Part shown: one piece after another, positions 41,098 through 51,192 of the stretch
Position numbering within the stretch: position 1 is the stretch's first letter
How the letters are laid out: every line of letters begins with the position of its first letter
Assembly (NCBI GenBank): GCA_050084515.1
Contig: CM114272.1
Location: 54,436,001-54,500,000, forward strand
Source of the DNA: Blasia pusilla
Taxonomy: Eukaryota > Marchantiophyta > Marchantiopsida > Blasiales
DNA length: 64,000 bases
Direction: 5' to 3'
Program-made: the position numbers and the translations under genes
Notes under the pieces: generated by a model
The model's input: the letters and a program-made list of their open reading frames with translations, nothing else
Database searches by the model: none
Told to the model about the DNA's origin: nothing

Positions 41098-41364
41098 AGC
41101 TTCTTTTTTAGGAAGTTTATTTATTGTTCCTGTTAGTTTCTTATTTTCGAGATCTTGAAATTTTTGAAGACGCATTTCTATAGTTGACCAATTTGTTAAC
41201 ATACCACCAAGCCATTTTTTATTAACATAATGACATCTAGCTTGTAAAGCCGATGATTCTATCAAATTAGCTGCTTGATATTTTGTTCCTATAATTAAAA
41301 ATTGTTTTCCCTTGCTTGCTGCATTTGCTACTAAATCACATGCTTCTGACAAAAATCGAGCAGT
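41098..41364 (-). pseudogene. rps2: Plastid rps2 fragment (ribosomal protein S2), nuclear copy
   Basis: Minus-strand translation gives [51 protein letters not shown] and KLPKKEA, unmistakably the middle of plastid ribosomal protein S2 (small-subunit protein). Roughly 90 of about 235 residues are present. The 5' part stops at a join with a tRNA fragment and the 3' part is cut after KKEA. It is part of a mosaic of organelle DNA in the nucleus and has no expression signals. Confidence 0.93.
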
Positions 41365-41403
41365 TTTACACTCTGTCGCTTTTAACCACTCGGCCACTCT
41401 CCC
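41365..41403 (-). pseudogene. trnY-GUA: 5' half of mitochondrial-type tRNA-Tyr(GUA)
   Basis: The minus strand reads GGGAGAGTGGCCGAGTGGTT then AAAAGCGACAGAGTGTAAAA, the 5' half of a plant mitochondrial trnY up to the anticodon GTA. There the sequence passes into rps2, sharing TGTAAAACT-like bases, so the tRNA is truncated. Confidence 0.7.
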
Positions 41404-41547
41404 TATAATAAGTAAGCTTCTACTTTCCGGTGCCACGGGACTCTGGTGAAAAATAGTTCAATCCATGCTGTAACGTTGTTCCTTTAGACTAATTAAACAA
41501 GTAGCAGGATTACCGTTGGTATATATTATTATTATTGTGCACTTTAC

Positions 41548-41620
41548 GCATTCTACAGGATTTGAACCTGTGACCTTCAACTTAGAAGGTTGTTGCTCTA
41601 TCCAACTGAGCTAAGAATGC
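41548..41620 (-). tRNA. trnR-UCU: tRNA-Arg(UCU), organelle-derived, full length
   Basis: On the minus strand a complete 73-nt cloverleaf can be drawn: acceptor GCATTCT/AGAATGC, D arm GCTC...GAGC, anticodon loop CTTCTAA (anticodon TCT) and T arm ACAGGTTCAAATCCTGT. No CCA is encoded. It is structurally intact with one mismatch at the base of the anticodon stem. The sequence resembles mitochondrial trnR-UCU of early-diverging green plants. Its neighbours are organelle fragments, so it is probably an imported passenger and not an active nuclear gene. Confidence 0.8.
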
Positions 41621-41639
41621 AGTACATTACTAACCACTT

Positions 41640-41695
41640 CGCAAGCTCGTGTCTTGAGACGTTGGGTTAAGTCCTATAATGAGCGCAACCCAATT
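41640..41695 (+). pseudogene. SSU rRNA fragment (mitochondrial-like)
   Basis: AGCTCGTGTCTTGAGACGTT followed by GGGTTAAGTCCTATAATGAG and CGCAACCC is the conserved 3' domain segment of bacterial-type small-subunit rRNA. TCTTGAGA and AAGTCCTATAA favour a mitochondrial source over the plastid. Only about 50 bases are kept. Confidence 0.75.
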
Positions 41696-41767
41696 ATTTT
41701 ATGACCACTTAAAAAACTTTATCGACAAACCCAGTTTATGCGCGGCAACTTATTTGTCAACTTTGAC

Positions 41768-41910
41768 ACTACAACACCAAAAAAACCGAATTCTGCCCTA
41801 CGAAAAGTTGCTCGGGTTAGATTAACATCTGGTTTTGAGATTACTGCATATATTCCAGGTATTGGACATAATTTACAAGAACATTCTGTTGTTTTAGTAA
41901 GAGGAGGACC
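41768..41910 (+). pseudogene. rps12: Plastid rps12 fragment (ribosomal protein S12)
   Basis: Plus-strand translation: [36 protein letters not shown] and [11 protein letters not shown]. This is the highly conserved core of plastid S12 (decoding-centre protein). The text ends abruptly at GG, where it runs into trnV sequence. Identity to the plastid protein looks nearly complete, so this part of the transfer is comparatively young. Confidence 0.95.
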
Positions 41911-42168
41911 TTGACGTGGTGGAAGTCATCAGTTCGAGCCTGATTATCCCTAAAAATTTTAATTTGTTATTTTCTTGGTATTGAAAGAGGCTTGTGGGAT
42001 TGACATAATAGGGTAGTTGTGGTTATACTAGAAGTGAGCTTCAAGCTAATATGAAGTGAATAGAAAATAAACATAAGTTATCTATCTCTTGGGATAGAAG
42101 ACAATTCTAAATACGCTTTTTTTACGAAAAAAGAAGCTATAAGTAAAAGTAATATAAGTATAAATCTC

Positions 42169-42202
<34 letters not shown>

Positions 42203-42223
42203 CGCGGCATGCTTAACACATGC
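41908..42223 (+). pseudogene. trnV-GAC: Plastid trnV-GAC (3' half), spacer and first ~58 nt of 16S rRNA
   Basis: ACCTTGACGTGGTGGAAGTC, ATCAGTTCGAGCCTGATTAT and CCCTA (41,908-41,952) is the anticodon-to-3' half of plastid trnV-GAC. After about 210 bases the 5' end of rrn16 follows (TCTCATGGAGAGTTTGATCC, then CTGGCTCAGGATGAACGCT, 42,165-42,223), which is the normal plastid order trnV-rrn16. The rRNA is cut after ACACATG. This is one contiguous plastid segment within the mosaic. Confidence 0.93.
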
Positions 42224-43330
42224 CTTCTACTGTTAAAAAACAGTCAAGATTATTTAATATATAAAATATAGATAAATATTGTGAGGATTTTTTAATTCTA
42301 ATTAAATTATTTTTTTGTTTTAAATCAAAAAAAAATTTTGAAATAACTCCCAAAGAAAAAATTCAACATAATTTTTAAAATAAAAATTACCTTTTTCTTT
42401 TATTAATAAATAAGAATTAATTGCTATATTATATGATTCACCCCAAAAAGAAAAATTTTGAAAATATTTTTTTTTCCACCAATGAGAATCATCAGTTAAA
42501 ATTTTTAAATAAAAAATTGGTTCAAAATCATTTAACTCATCTTTGAAATTAAAATTTTCTTGTTTAGATAAAAATTCAATTTCAAATAAAAGTTTTTCAC
42601 AAAACGCCACAATATGCAGATACCTGCTAAAGCAGGATAAAACCCTTGTCTGCTGGGGGGAACGTTTGGATGAGATCCGCGTTCGTCGACGAGCATCATC
42701 CATGAAGTACCTTCCATGAAGGTGAAAGTCCTTCTCCCCGGAGAACGGGGTCACAGCGTACCCACACGCGCTTGGAGTGGCATCCAAGGGTGGAGTAATC
42801 CAATATGCGGTTCCGCGCGTTCTACCACTTCTCTAAAGCGCATGAACCCAACGTACGTTCATGCGCTTCGCCATTTGCAGAGCTCAGGTGCCAATGGTTA
42901 ATTGCTGGTTGACAAGGACCGAAAGAGTCTCCGATTCGCCAGTACAGAACCTCATCTTAAATACAAGAAAACCACGGCCGTGGCTGTCGCCTCCACCACG
43001 GTCTTTATGTTCTATAGGTTGAGACTTAATGTAGTCAGCCACCGATACCCAAGCCACTCGGGCCGCCCTTTTTATGCTACTACCAAATGTCATCAAGCAA
43101 AGATCCAAGAAATTAAACCCATACATTTTGCACAAAGCACTATCTACTAGAGCAATAAATTATCGCACGGGCTCTATAACCTCAATCCTGACTTTAGATG
43201 CTCTTAGTTTACCGGTATTGTTTTCAAAAAAAACGAAATATTATGGAAGAACAACACACTTCAAAAGTAACGGCAACTGGCTGAATGTGGCCCTCTGCCG
43301 AAAGCCCAAGGCCGGCAGGCCTTTAGGGCG
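42224..43330. other. Organelle-like AT-rich and mixed fragments of unresolved origin
   Basis: An AT-rich minus-strand frame at 42,320-42,600 (FEIEFLSKQENF, SHWWKKKYFQNFSFWGES) has organelle-like composition, but I do not recognise the gene. From 42,610 the composition changes to balanced GC. An exact inverted repeat AAGCGCATGAAC / GTTCATGCGCTT lies at 42,836-42,868. The minus-strand text ESETLSVLVNQQLTIG (about 42,955-42,900) and its surroundings read like mitochondrial or intronic plant DNA without a clear assignment. Confidence 0.4.
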
Positions 43331-43339
43331 GAAATCGTA

Positions 43340-43402
43340 AAGCCGGCCAGAGGACCCGCACAGCCAAATATGAATGTTGTGGGTTCGAATCCCACTCCCG
43401 CC
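43340..43402 (+). pseudogene. 3' half of a tRNA, identity undetermined
   Basis: GTGGGTTCGAATCCCAC forms a perfect T arm, followed by TCCCGCC as the 3' acceptor strand. The matching 5' half (GGCGGGA) and anticodon arm are not in place upstream, so this is a fragment joined to other sequence. Confidence 0.55.
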
Positions 43403-43655
43403 AAAAAAGGTGATAAAACGGGTGAGAAAAAATGCAAAAAAAAACACGAGGTCCGGTTTTAGATATAACTTTTCTGATTTCCTTACCCGCCTAGGCTTTA
43501 GCCCGTATTAAAAAATATATATATAGAAGTCGCTTAGATTTCAATTCTTTTCATTTTTATTGCCAAAAAAAATGTTTTTAAATATTAAAAAAAATTTATG
43601 GATGTATTTTCAAAAAAGGAAGATATTATTATTTTTGATAAATTTATAACTCACT

Positions 43656-43706
43656 ATGCCTAGATCTCAAAAAAATGACAATTTTATTGATAAAACTTTT
43701 ACAATT
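43656..43706 (+). pseudogene. ycf3: Plastid ycf3 (photosystem I assembly) N-terminal fragment
   Basis: ATG at 43,656 starts MPRSQKNDNFIDKTFTI, the N-terminus of Ycf3, a TPR protein needed for photosystem I assembly. It ends after 17 residues where the sequence switches. The AT-rich ~200 bases upstream are probably the plastid ycf3 leader. Directly downstream the minus strand gives LEQFAIIQLKP (about 43,765), weakly reminiscent of the mitochondrial ATP6 N-terminus. Confidence 0.75.
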
Positions 43707-43816
43707 TATCAATAAATTGAAGACCAATTTCTAATAAAGGCTTCAATTGAATAATTGCAAATTGTTCTAGCAGACTGCACACCATAATTAATTCTATTTT
43801 TTTTAGAAAAGGAGGC

Positions 43817-44720
43817 CGCTCCTTGAGCAACTGAAATGCTCGCTCCTGCTCATCCCCCCAGTGCCACTCGTGATCCACTTTGGTCAACAAGGTCAGCGGC
43901 TTCGCAATCGAACTGAATCCCTTGACGTATCGCCGATAGAAGTTCGCCAATCCCATGAATGCACCAACACGGCTCACATCTGTAGGGCGTGGAATGCGTG
44001 AGATAGCCTCTACCTTCGTATGTTGAACACCAAGGCTCCTTGGATATATCGTATGACCCAAGTACTCAATCTGGTCGTAGAAGAACTTGCACTTGCCTGG
44101 ATGTAGCTTCAGCCCATGTAATTGCAATCGTCGAAATACCTCCTCTAGATGTTGCTCATGCTCCTCAACCGTGGCGCTAAAGACTACGATGTCATCAATA
44201 TAACACCTAGCAAAATCCAAACCAGCCAAGATCCTATCCATGACCCTCTGAAACTCAGCCGGGGCATTCTTTAACCCAAATGGTAAGAACCGCCACTGGT
44301 ACAAACAATCCTTCCCGTGAGGATCGATGCCCCAAAATGCGGTCTTCTGCCTGTCCTCCAATCTGATAGGCAGCTGATGGTATCCGGCTCGCAAATCCAA
44401 TGAACTGAAGACCTTTGCGTGACCAATCGCATCAAAGATCTCCTCGTGGGTGGGCATGGCATACCTATCGGACTTCGTCGCCGATTGATAGGTCGGTAAT
44501 CCCCACACATCCGCCTATCCGCCCAGTTGCCATGCACATCCTTCTTCTTCGCGGGCATGACAAAGTGGCGGATGCATACTCCCCATGCGACATCTCCACT
44601 AGTCTGCTCGACCAAGTCCTGGCTCCTACTCAATCGAGCCCTCTCCATATCATCTGTACTGTAGGGTCGCCGGAAGATCGGCATATCACTCGACAACTCA
44701 ATGCGGATCCCGGCCCCTTC
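43817..44720 (-). pseudogene. Ty3/gypsy reverse transcriptase
   Basis: RNA-directed DNA polymerase of the gypsy element. On the minus strand, HFVMPAKKKDVHGNWADRRM and CGDYRPIN (about 44,560-44,500) pass by a frame change into KVFSSLDLRAGYHQLPI, QWRFLPFGLKNAPAEFQRVM, the catalytic ARCYIDDIVVFS (YIDD, about 44,205-44,170), LKLHPGKCKFF, LGHTIYPRSLGV and VGAFMGLANFYRRYVKGFS. The connection to RNase H (AFQLLKERPPF) breaks at about 43,815, where organelle DNA begins. Palm residues are intact, but the frameshift near 44,500 means this copy cannot make a full product. Confidence 0.93.
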
Positions 44721-45189
44721 AGCACCCAAATCCTCCATGCTAAACGCAGCGCTCCTATAACTCCCGAGGAACGATGTATTCGGCGCCGCTCTCCTCCTCC
44801 GCCAACTCAGGGCCCATATCGGCTCCCAAGTCTCCATCGTGACTACGGTAGGACTCTCGGCGCTGGTATCGGTGGTTGCTATGGTGCAACCCCGTCTCGA
44901 ACAAAAACACTCGGCCGCTCTCCGCACCAAGCGCAAACTCGATCTCCTCCACGCGCAAATGCTCGAAACCACGCCGATCGTGGCTATCATCTCCTTGTTA
45001 CCGCAAAACATCCCAAGAAGTCCAAGGGTGTCTCTCCCGATCTCCCTTGGTGCGTAGATCTCCTCGGGTCTCGCCCCTAGCCACTGCCTCCACCGTCTCG
45101 GTAGGCATGGGGCTCACCAACGCAAATTGTAATCTGTCGCGATCTCATACGACGCCGTTGCTAACCCACTCCCAAGCCGAGTATCCATG

Positions 45190-46324
45190 TCAGCGATTCA
45201 GTCCATCGCTCGACCCAAGACATGGCGTCGTGATGCCTCTGACACTGATGGTATTGCCGTCACTCCTGTGGGAAATCCCATCGCTTGCTCTCTCTCGTTG
45301 GCGTTGGGCTCCACCAACCGCTGAACCTGGTCATCCCAAACCAAGCCAGGACCGGCCTCCTTGTATGCATAGGAAGCGGAAAACTCACAAACGTGGGCAA
45401 GGCGCTGCGCGGCTTGCCTACCCTGTTGACCCTACGGTCGGCCATCGGTGGTCAATCATCGTGCCTCACCGCTGCGTGATCGGCGACCTAGACCCAGAAT
45501 GGAATCCACTAACAAAGGGAGGGGCGCCACTCGTGATACGCCCTCCATAACACCGCATGGGGCACCAAGTTGGTCCACCATAGACGCGGGCGATGGGCTC
45601 TAGAACCTACACTTGCCGCATCCAAGAACACTGCTGGGCCAATCCACGCACGCACCTGATGAGCACTCGTCATGACCCGTGACTGAGTCTCCTAAGATCG
45701 GCACATTCTCCGAATGTAGGCCGGAGAACGAGATCGTGCTCTGCAGAATCGCCAGAAGACCCTCAACATCTCCCAAAACAACCTGGACCGAGTGTCACCA
45801 ACCCGATGCCTTGTCCAGCACTCAATTGGCCCTGACATGGCCAACCGGCAATGACCAAATCAATGGTCCCTACCCGCTCTAAGTCCTACGCCCCCAACAA
45901 CAAAATATCCCTCGGTAGGGAACTCTGGTACTGTCAGATCGCGGACGCTTGCACAATAAGTCGGGAAAATGTAGGCGTAATTGCGCCACATGTCGAGTGA
46001 GACGCGCCTCGCAACATCATCACTCTCCACATACAGTCTTTGCCAGACTCGCACTCCTGCCGCAAAAGCGGCTAACCTGGTGCTAATCCCTCCAAAGAGA
46101 TCTAACACTCGAATACCCTCCTCCGGGTACACCACACAATGGGTGTGGTATCCAAGGGTGTCATCGTAGCACTCCTCGCTACCTCGGGTTCCTCGGACCG
46201 TCACGCCTGGTGCAAACGCCTCGCTCCACGCGATGCGCGTGCTCATCCGCCAATCGTTGAAGCTCCTCGGCCGAGCCCCACAACGGCACCTCTCCTCCAC
46301 GAGAACGATGCGGCCCCATAACAC
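45190..46324 (-). pseudogene. DNA (cytosine-5) methyltransferase domain inside the gypsy pol region
   Basis: C5-MTases transfer a methyl group from S-adenosylmethionine to cytosine. All main motifs appear in order on the minus strand. Motif I is VLDLFGGISTRLAAFAAGV (AdoMet site, about 46,108-46,052), then LYVESDDVARRVS (motif II type). Motif IV is IDLVIAGWPCQGQLSAGQG, with the catalytic Pro-Cys-Gln at 45,840-45,832. Motif VI is ENVPILGD (ENV at 45,710-45,702). Motif VIII is DAASVGSRAHRPRLWWTNL (about 45,622-45,566), which in the AHRxRxxWxNL form resembles the DNMT3/DRM branch. Motif IX/X is EREQAMGFPTGVTAIPSVS then RRHVLGRAMD (about 45,297-45,199). Frameshifts lie near 45,885, 45,790 and 45,715, with stops at 45,862 and 45,540. 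The domain sits between protease and reverse transcriptase, on their strand. Confidence 0.88.
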
Positions 46325-46639
46325 TCCTCTCCATAGAAATGTAGGAACGGAGTATCCTCTGCATGGACATGTCCCTCAATCAAATCACTAGGCCAAGTGA
46401 TGGCACTGCTAAATGTTGCTAAGGTCGCCATCTCTCCTGGCCGTTGCTCGATCACTGCACTTGTGAATCGAACGGGTAATGAGCTAAGGCGCCCATCACC
46501 TAACTACCATCCTGGTGCAGAGGACGCCGACTCCTCCCAAGTAATCCAGGAAAAACCCATCGGGTATAACATCGCTCCACCAACCAAGACGTCGAGGACT
46601 CAAGATCGTCACTATCCTTGGCGCGCACCACGGACTCAT

Positions 46640-46960
46640 CTGTAGGAATGCCCGGGCGAATCCTCACCACGACCTCCTGTCGGGTGATATATTGTGTGGT
46701 ACTCACTCCACCCAAGGATGTCTGTATCCGAAATGGACAACACTCCACATCGGCTCTCATCAAGCCCAATCCTCTCGAATGACGCTTTCCCCAACATCAA
46801 GGGTTGCGCCTGATCCAACAAGACGCTGGCTGCGGACTAAAAGCTCTACCTCCAAGACTCACCAACTAGAAGACCTCTCCTCGGTTATCCAGCAACACAA
46901 CACCAGGAGAAGCCATGGCACGCTCTATCGCGGGTCTAGCGGGCATCTCCGCCATCCTAG
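46640..46960 (-). pseudogene. Ty3/gypsy aspartic protease remnant
   Basis: Minus-strand text VLLDQAQPLMLGKASFERIG (about 46,823-46,764) matches the flap of retroelement aspartic proteases, where a D-[ST]-G-A-Q-P-like active site is followed by a hydrophobic LMLGK segment. Here the active-site triplet reads D-Q-A, so the motif is damaged. The protease would mature Gag-Pol. It lies between the gag frame and the methyltransferase, in the expected order. Confidence 0.55.
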
Positions 46961-47767
46961 CGACCGCACCGCCATAAATCTGGCGTGGATGGCCCGAGCA
47001 TCCGCTCCAAGGGCAGGTCCATCACCTCCTCTGCAATCACCTCAACGTGATGGGAACTCCAACTCACGCTCACATAGTGAAGCGGCCAGCCGAAAAAGCC
47101 TCGCGGGCGTACCCCCAACATCACAACATCGGAAGCAAAAAATAAAGGAGTGTGGTACACAACGGTGGCCGCCCCAACAACGTGCTCGACACATGCCCCT
47201 CCCGAGCATCAAAATAGGAGTCGCCGCACTTTTCGCTTCTCCCATCACCCTTGTGCTCGCACACCAACAACATCACCAACTCTCCAGGAACTTTGATGAG
47301 GACCCATCGATGGGGTCCTCATCGCTTCGACAACGTGAAAGACCGAGGAAGCCTAGTCGTCTTTCCGGCTTCCCCTCATTTGTGGATCCAACTCTTCGGC
47401 TGCTCCAGCGTCACAATCGGCGGCCTCCATTTGGGCAACCCGCAAGACATCCATCCAGGATCCTCCAGATCTCTGGCTGCTCCATATGATGTCGATGCCA
47501 CGGATCCGGCATCGGGTAACCTCAATGCCATAGCGGCAATCTGCTCCTCAGAGTTCTTTGATCGGTCGGCGACCATCCCGACCTCACATCCGACGTCTCC
47601 TCGGGCGCGTCTAGGTGGTGGTACTCTACCTCCTCCACGGGCAGCTCCACCACCTCGCCGGGCAACTCAGCTCCTCGTCCCCCAACGGGACCACAGTGCA
47701 CGATCTCTAGGCCCACCGGACCGGCTACTCGATCTTGTGCCCTCTCGGCCCTCGGTCCGGACGTAAC

Positions 47768-48843
47768 TCAAGATGTAAATTGAAACACTGGGCGCGTGTA
47801 TGACCATACCTCGACAATAGTCACACCGATAACCTCCTGGTGCAAAGCACCATCTCCTCCTCCATGCTGAGGCACACGTCCATGACCCTGACGAGTGCAA
47901 TCGCGCTGATGATGGGCTCCACCACATGACCAACAAGTAATAGTAGGCGGCTGCTGCTGAGCCGCATATGAAGGCGCAGGTCTCTGTGGCACGGCCTCCC
48001 GGTATCCTCCTTGAGCTCGTGGTGCCACAGTCGACCTATCTCGGAGTCCACGTTGCTGCACAGGTGGTGCAGACAATCGTGACTGCTCTCGCCCAGAACC
48101 CATGGTGGCTACGCTCTCCTCCGCCATGTTGCGCTCAATGTTCTCGGCGGTCCTAAAAACATCTCTCAACGTAGGGGAGGTGTTCATAAGAAGCACCCCC
48201 TCCCGCACCCGTGTCCGCAGGGTCCGGTCCAGCATCGCGTACCATGACTGGATAGCCTGAGCCTCTGTCACCCCCTGAGTGACGTTGATCAACCGGCGCA
48301 AGCGAGTGTAAGCCTCACGCAAACTCTCACCCGGGCGCCTCTGGAAGTCGTGGATGCTCCGCAACTTCTCCATCCGCACCCCTCGTAGCTCGCCCTCAAC
48401 TCAAAGAAAGAACTCAACCACAGGGGTTGAACTGGGGCCGAACCCGACTAGACGGTGCAACTCCTCCCGTCGAGTGACTCCTCCTAAAACATCACTAGTG
48501 GAAGAGGCAGAGCCTCTCCCGACTCCTCCTCCTCCTCATCGGGAAGGGCTCCGTCCATGACACATAATGTGGGTCATAGTAGAGCCTCCACGCCTCGATC
48601 TCACATGCATATCTCTGAGAGAACTCATGGTAATCGTCCATGGGCGCCCCCTCTAAATGCTGGAATATACCGTTCCATGCTGTAAATGGGTTGAACTCTC
48701 TAGAGTTCCTGGCCGGCCGGGAGTCGCACCAACTCCTAAACTCTGCTATAAAATCGTGCAACTCAATCGTGCCCCCTCTCGCACTGAAAACCCACGCGGT
48801 CCTCTACCCCGATCGTCCATCTCGTGACGCCCAAGGCTGGTAG
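47768..48843 (-). pseudogene. Ty3/gypsy Gag (capsid/nucleocapsid) remnant
   Basis: The N-terminal part on the minus strand (48,761-48,495) contains FTAWNGIFQHLEGAPMDDYH, a capsid-like helical segment. A second open frame, 48,379-47,768, has LRSIHDFQRRPGESLREAYT and RLRRLINVTQGVTEAQAI (the retrotransposon gag core: short-sequence, R-x-E-S-L-x-x-A pattern), then a Gln/Pro/Arg-rich linker and a zinc knuckle CWSCGGAHHQRDC (C-x2-C-x3-H-x4-C). The knuckle is one residue shorter than the classic CCHC box. Gag packages the RNA and forms the particle. A frame break at about 48,400-48,490 separates the two halves. Confidence 0.8.
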
Positions 48844-49479
48844 GACCACTCACAACGTGTGGCGATATGCTCACAAACTCCTCTACACCCTCCCCCTTGT
48901 CTGACGATGACACAGAAGGAGGTCGAGGTGGTCCCTCACGTGGAGACCCTCGGAACCTCGCGCCACTCCGCGTAAAACCTCTAGAGCTACTCTCGGGTTC
49001 ACCACCTCGCCTCTCAAAGTCCCGAACGGACTCCGTGATGACCCTCATGCCCCTCTCACCTGATCACTCTGAACCTCGTGAGGAATCCCTCAATCACTAA
49101 TCCCAAACATGCGGCACTCGATCTACACTCTCTCTCCCCGAGACGTGTAACGTGCGGCAACACGCGGCGTGGTGCGGCAAATCGACCAGGCTATCATCTC
49201 ATCGACAACCTACCCTCAACTCCGGACATCCCACACAGGTCTATGTCCCCTTGACCACATACATAAATGATGCTCTCAGCATCCACACACCCAATATCCC
49301 CAAATAAATCCCAGAATCCCTCACACGTGCAGGATAAAGGACCAGAATGGGTAACCTGAACACATGTCGATGTCGCTCCTCAGCAACTGCAAATCTTGAC
49401 CCCAACTCGATCATGGAGACAACTCCTCCAATCAGCAAGTCATACTCCTCCCGTCATCGATCTTTCGCTCAAAACTCCT

Positions 49480-50125
49480 CGATAGACAGTGCGGTCCTAA
49501 CGGAACGGTGCGGCGTTGCAGGCGGCACGGAACGGCTACAAACGGCACGGCCCTCGATGGTGGGATGCGGCACTCGACGGCATACCATCCTCAATCAATA
49601 ATAATCCCACACTCTGCTCCACAATGACGGTGCGGCTCCGCGATTGAGACGGTGCGGCTCCGCGATCGAGACGGTGCGGTGCGGCCACGAGCGGCACGGC
49701 GCGGCAATCGGCGGCGCGTTGCGGCTACGGGCGTCACGGCACGATACTCGATCGTTGTCGAGCGGCTACCAATCACAACATAGCAACATGAAATCAAAAC
49801 TCAAACACCATAACCGGAGGTCATCTGCCATCACTGGTTGATGAAGAAACTGCGATGATGGTGGCGGCCAAAACAAAGTACGTGGTGGCGACGCAAGTCA
49901 AGGAATCAACGAACGTCGTGGAAGACCCTCCACTCCGTAATGGCGGCAATGGCACCCAAAGGGTGGACAATGGACGGTGGATCGTTGACAGTGACGGTTG
50001 ACCGCTGATGGTGACGGCCGACCATCGACGGTGACGGTTGACCGTTGATGGTGACGGTTGACCGCTGACTGTGATAGTTGACCGTCGATGGTGATGGTTG
50101 ACCATTGACCGTTGACGGTGACTAT
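49480..50125. repeat. Two minisatellite blocks in the gypsy 5' region
   Basis: Block one (about 49,480-49,760) repeats GACGGTGCGGCTCCGCGATY and related CGGCACGG words. Block two (about 49,970-50,125) repeats GTTGACCGYTGATGGTGACG at about 21-bp intervals, some units joined by CCGTTGACGG dyads. They lie between gag and the putative 5' LTR, so they are probably in the untranslated leader or an internal extension. Confidence 0.75.
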
Positions 50126-50160
50126 GATGGCGACGGCCGCCGCCGGTGTGGCGGCTGATT

Positions 50161-50733
50161 TAGGGTTTGCACAATTTAACCCTAAAAATCGCCTAGCAAT
50201 GGCAGCTTTACAAGATTGACCATAGTTTTTTTTCTCGCAACTCCAAATTGTGCACTTTGTTTGTTGCTGGCGTGCACTGACTTCACGATCACGCCAAAGA
50301 TCAAAAAATATTTAGAATCAGACATTTCTGTAAAAACTGACGGGGACTATCGTAAAGCCCAATGTCTCTTTCTCCTACACAAAATTTGGCAGCGCTCCCG
50401 CGCTGATTTCTCCCAACGAAAATATAACATCTGTAAAAATACAAATCAGCAAGCTACATGGTGCTCCCGAGAGCACCAGCATGGGGCAACCCGCCCCCAT
50501 ACTCAATCCCTATCAGAAATTGGGCAGCGCTTCCGCGCGCCACTCTTCCACACGAAAAATCGGCAAATGCAAAGAATAATGAAATCAGCCCTTGCTCCGG
50601 TGAGCACTCCCATGAGCCGCTGAACGGGGAACACGGTCCCCAACCTGCAAAAACAGCGAGTGACCAGCGAGCTCCCCCACTACTCACGAAGGCACTCTAT
50701 TAGATCTCACCGATCCATCCTAAAAGACGTGAC
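50161..50733 (-). mobile_element. Probable 5' LTR of the gypsy element
   Basis: Read on the minus strand the block begins TGTCACGTCTTTTAGGATGG at 50,733, a standard gypsy LTR start. Its first ~60 bases match the block ending at 38,602. It lies upstream of gag in the correct orientation. An internal duplication (GGCAGCGCTCCCGCGC near 50,390 and GGCAGCGCTTCCGCGC near 50,523) marks a possible enhancer-type repeat. The inner end of the LTR and a tRNA primer-binding site were not identified, so the lower boundary is a guess. Confidence 0.5.
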
Positions 50734-50868
50734 AAGATCAGCGTTGAGAGCGTGACCTACTGAACACACGCTTCCAAAACAAATAAGATTAACGTTCAAG
50801 GAGAGTAGGCGCACGACACATCTGGTATTTCCTACAAGTAGACCCTCGAGACCCACAAGGCCCGCTGC

Positions 50869-51192
50869 CCGAGGATAATCTCCTCCATCTCAGTTCATCC
50901 AACTGGTCCATGAGTCGCCTCTCAAGCATCCTGTCATCGCTTGTCATGTCCTCCTCCTCCTCCTCCTCCTCCTTGTTGTAGGAGGCATAATTATCCAAAG
51001 GATCTAATTAATATTCTACAATCGGATCCAACCCAAGTTATGTTGGAGAATGTTCCCCATCAACATGAGGAATGTCCAAGTATACATACACCCACTCACT
51101 TGCATTAGTATTCTGAAATAATCTAAAAACCCCTTAAACAAAGAGACACTCTATAAGTTAGGAACTTACCAAGGTTGCTAGGATATCTTGAT
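50869..51192 (-). repeat. ~320-bp direct repeat, copy 1, with acidic MLERRLMDQL coding remnant
   Basis: This block resembles 52,038-52,360 along its length (shared words include CATGAG, CGCCTCTCAAGCAT, CCCCATCAACATGAGGAA, GCATTAGTATTCT and TTAGGAACTTACCAAGG). On the minus strand it encodes EEEEEEEDMTSDDRMLERRL followed by MDQLDELRWRRL, an acidic run then a helix, as found near the N-terminus of some plant DNA-transposon proteins. I cannot assign a family. Confidence 0.7.

Noticed and set aside
41548-41620. Active nuclear tRNA-Arg gene
   Set aside because: The cloverleaf is sound, but every neighbour is an organelle fragment and the sequence is organelle-type, so transfer is the better explanation.
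42320-42787. 155-codon minus-strand ORF as one gene
   Set aside because: Base composition changes sharply in the middle (AT-rich to balanced), so it spans a junction between two organelle-like fragments.
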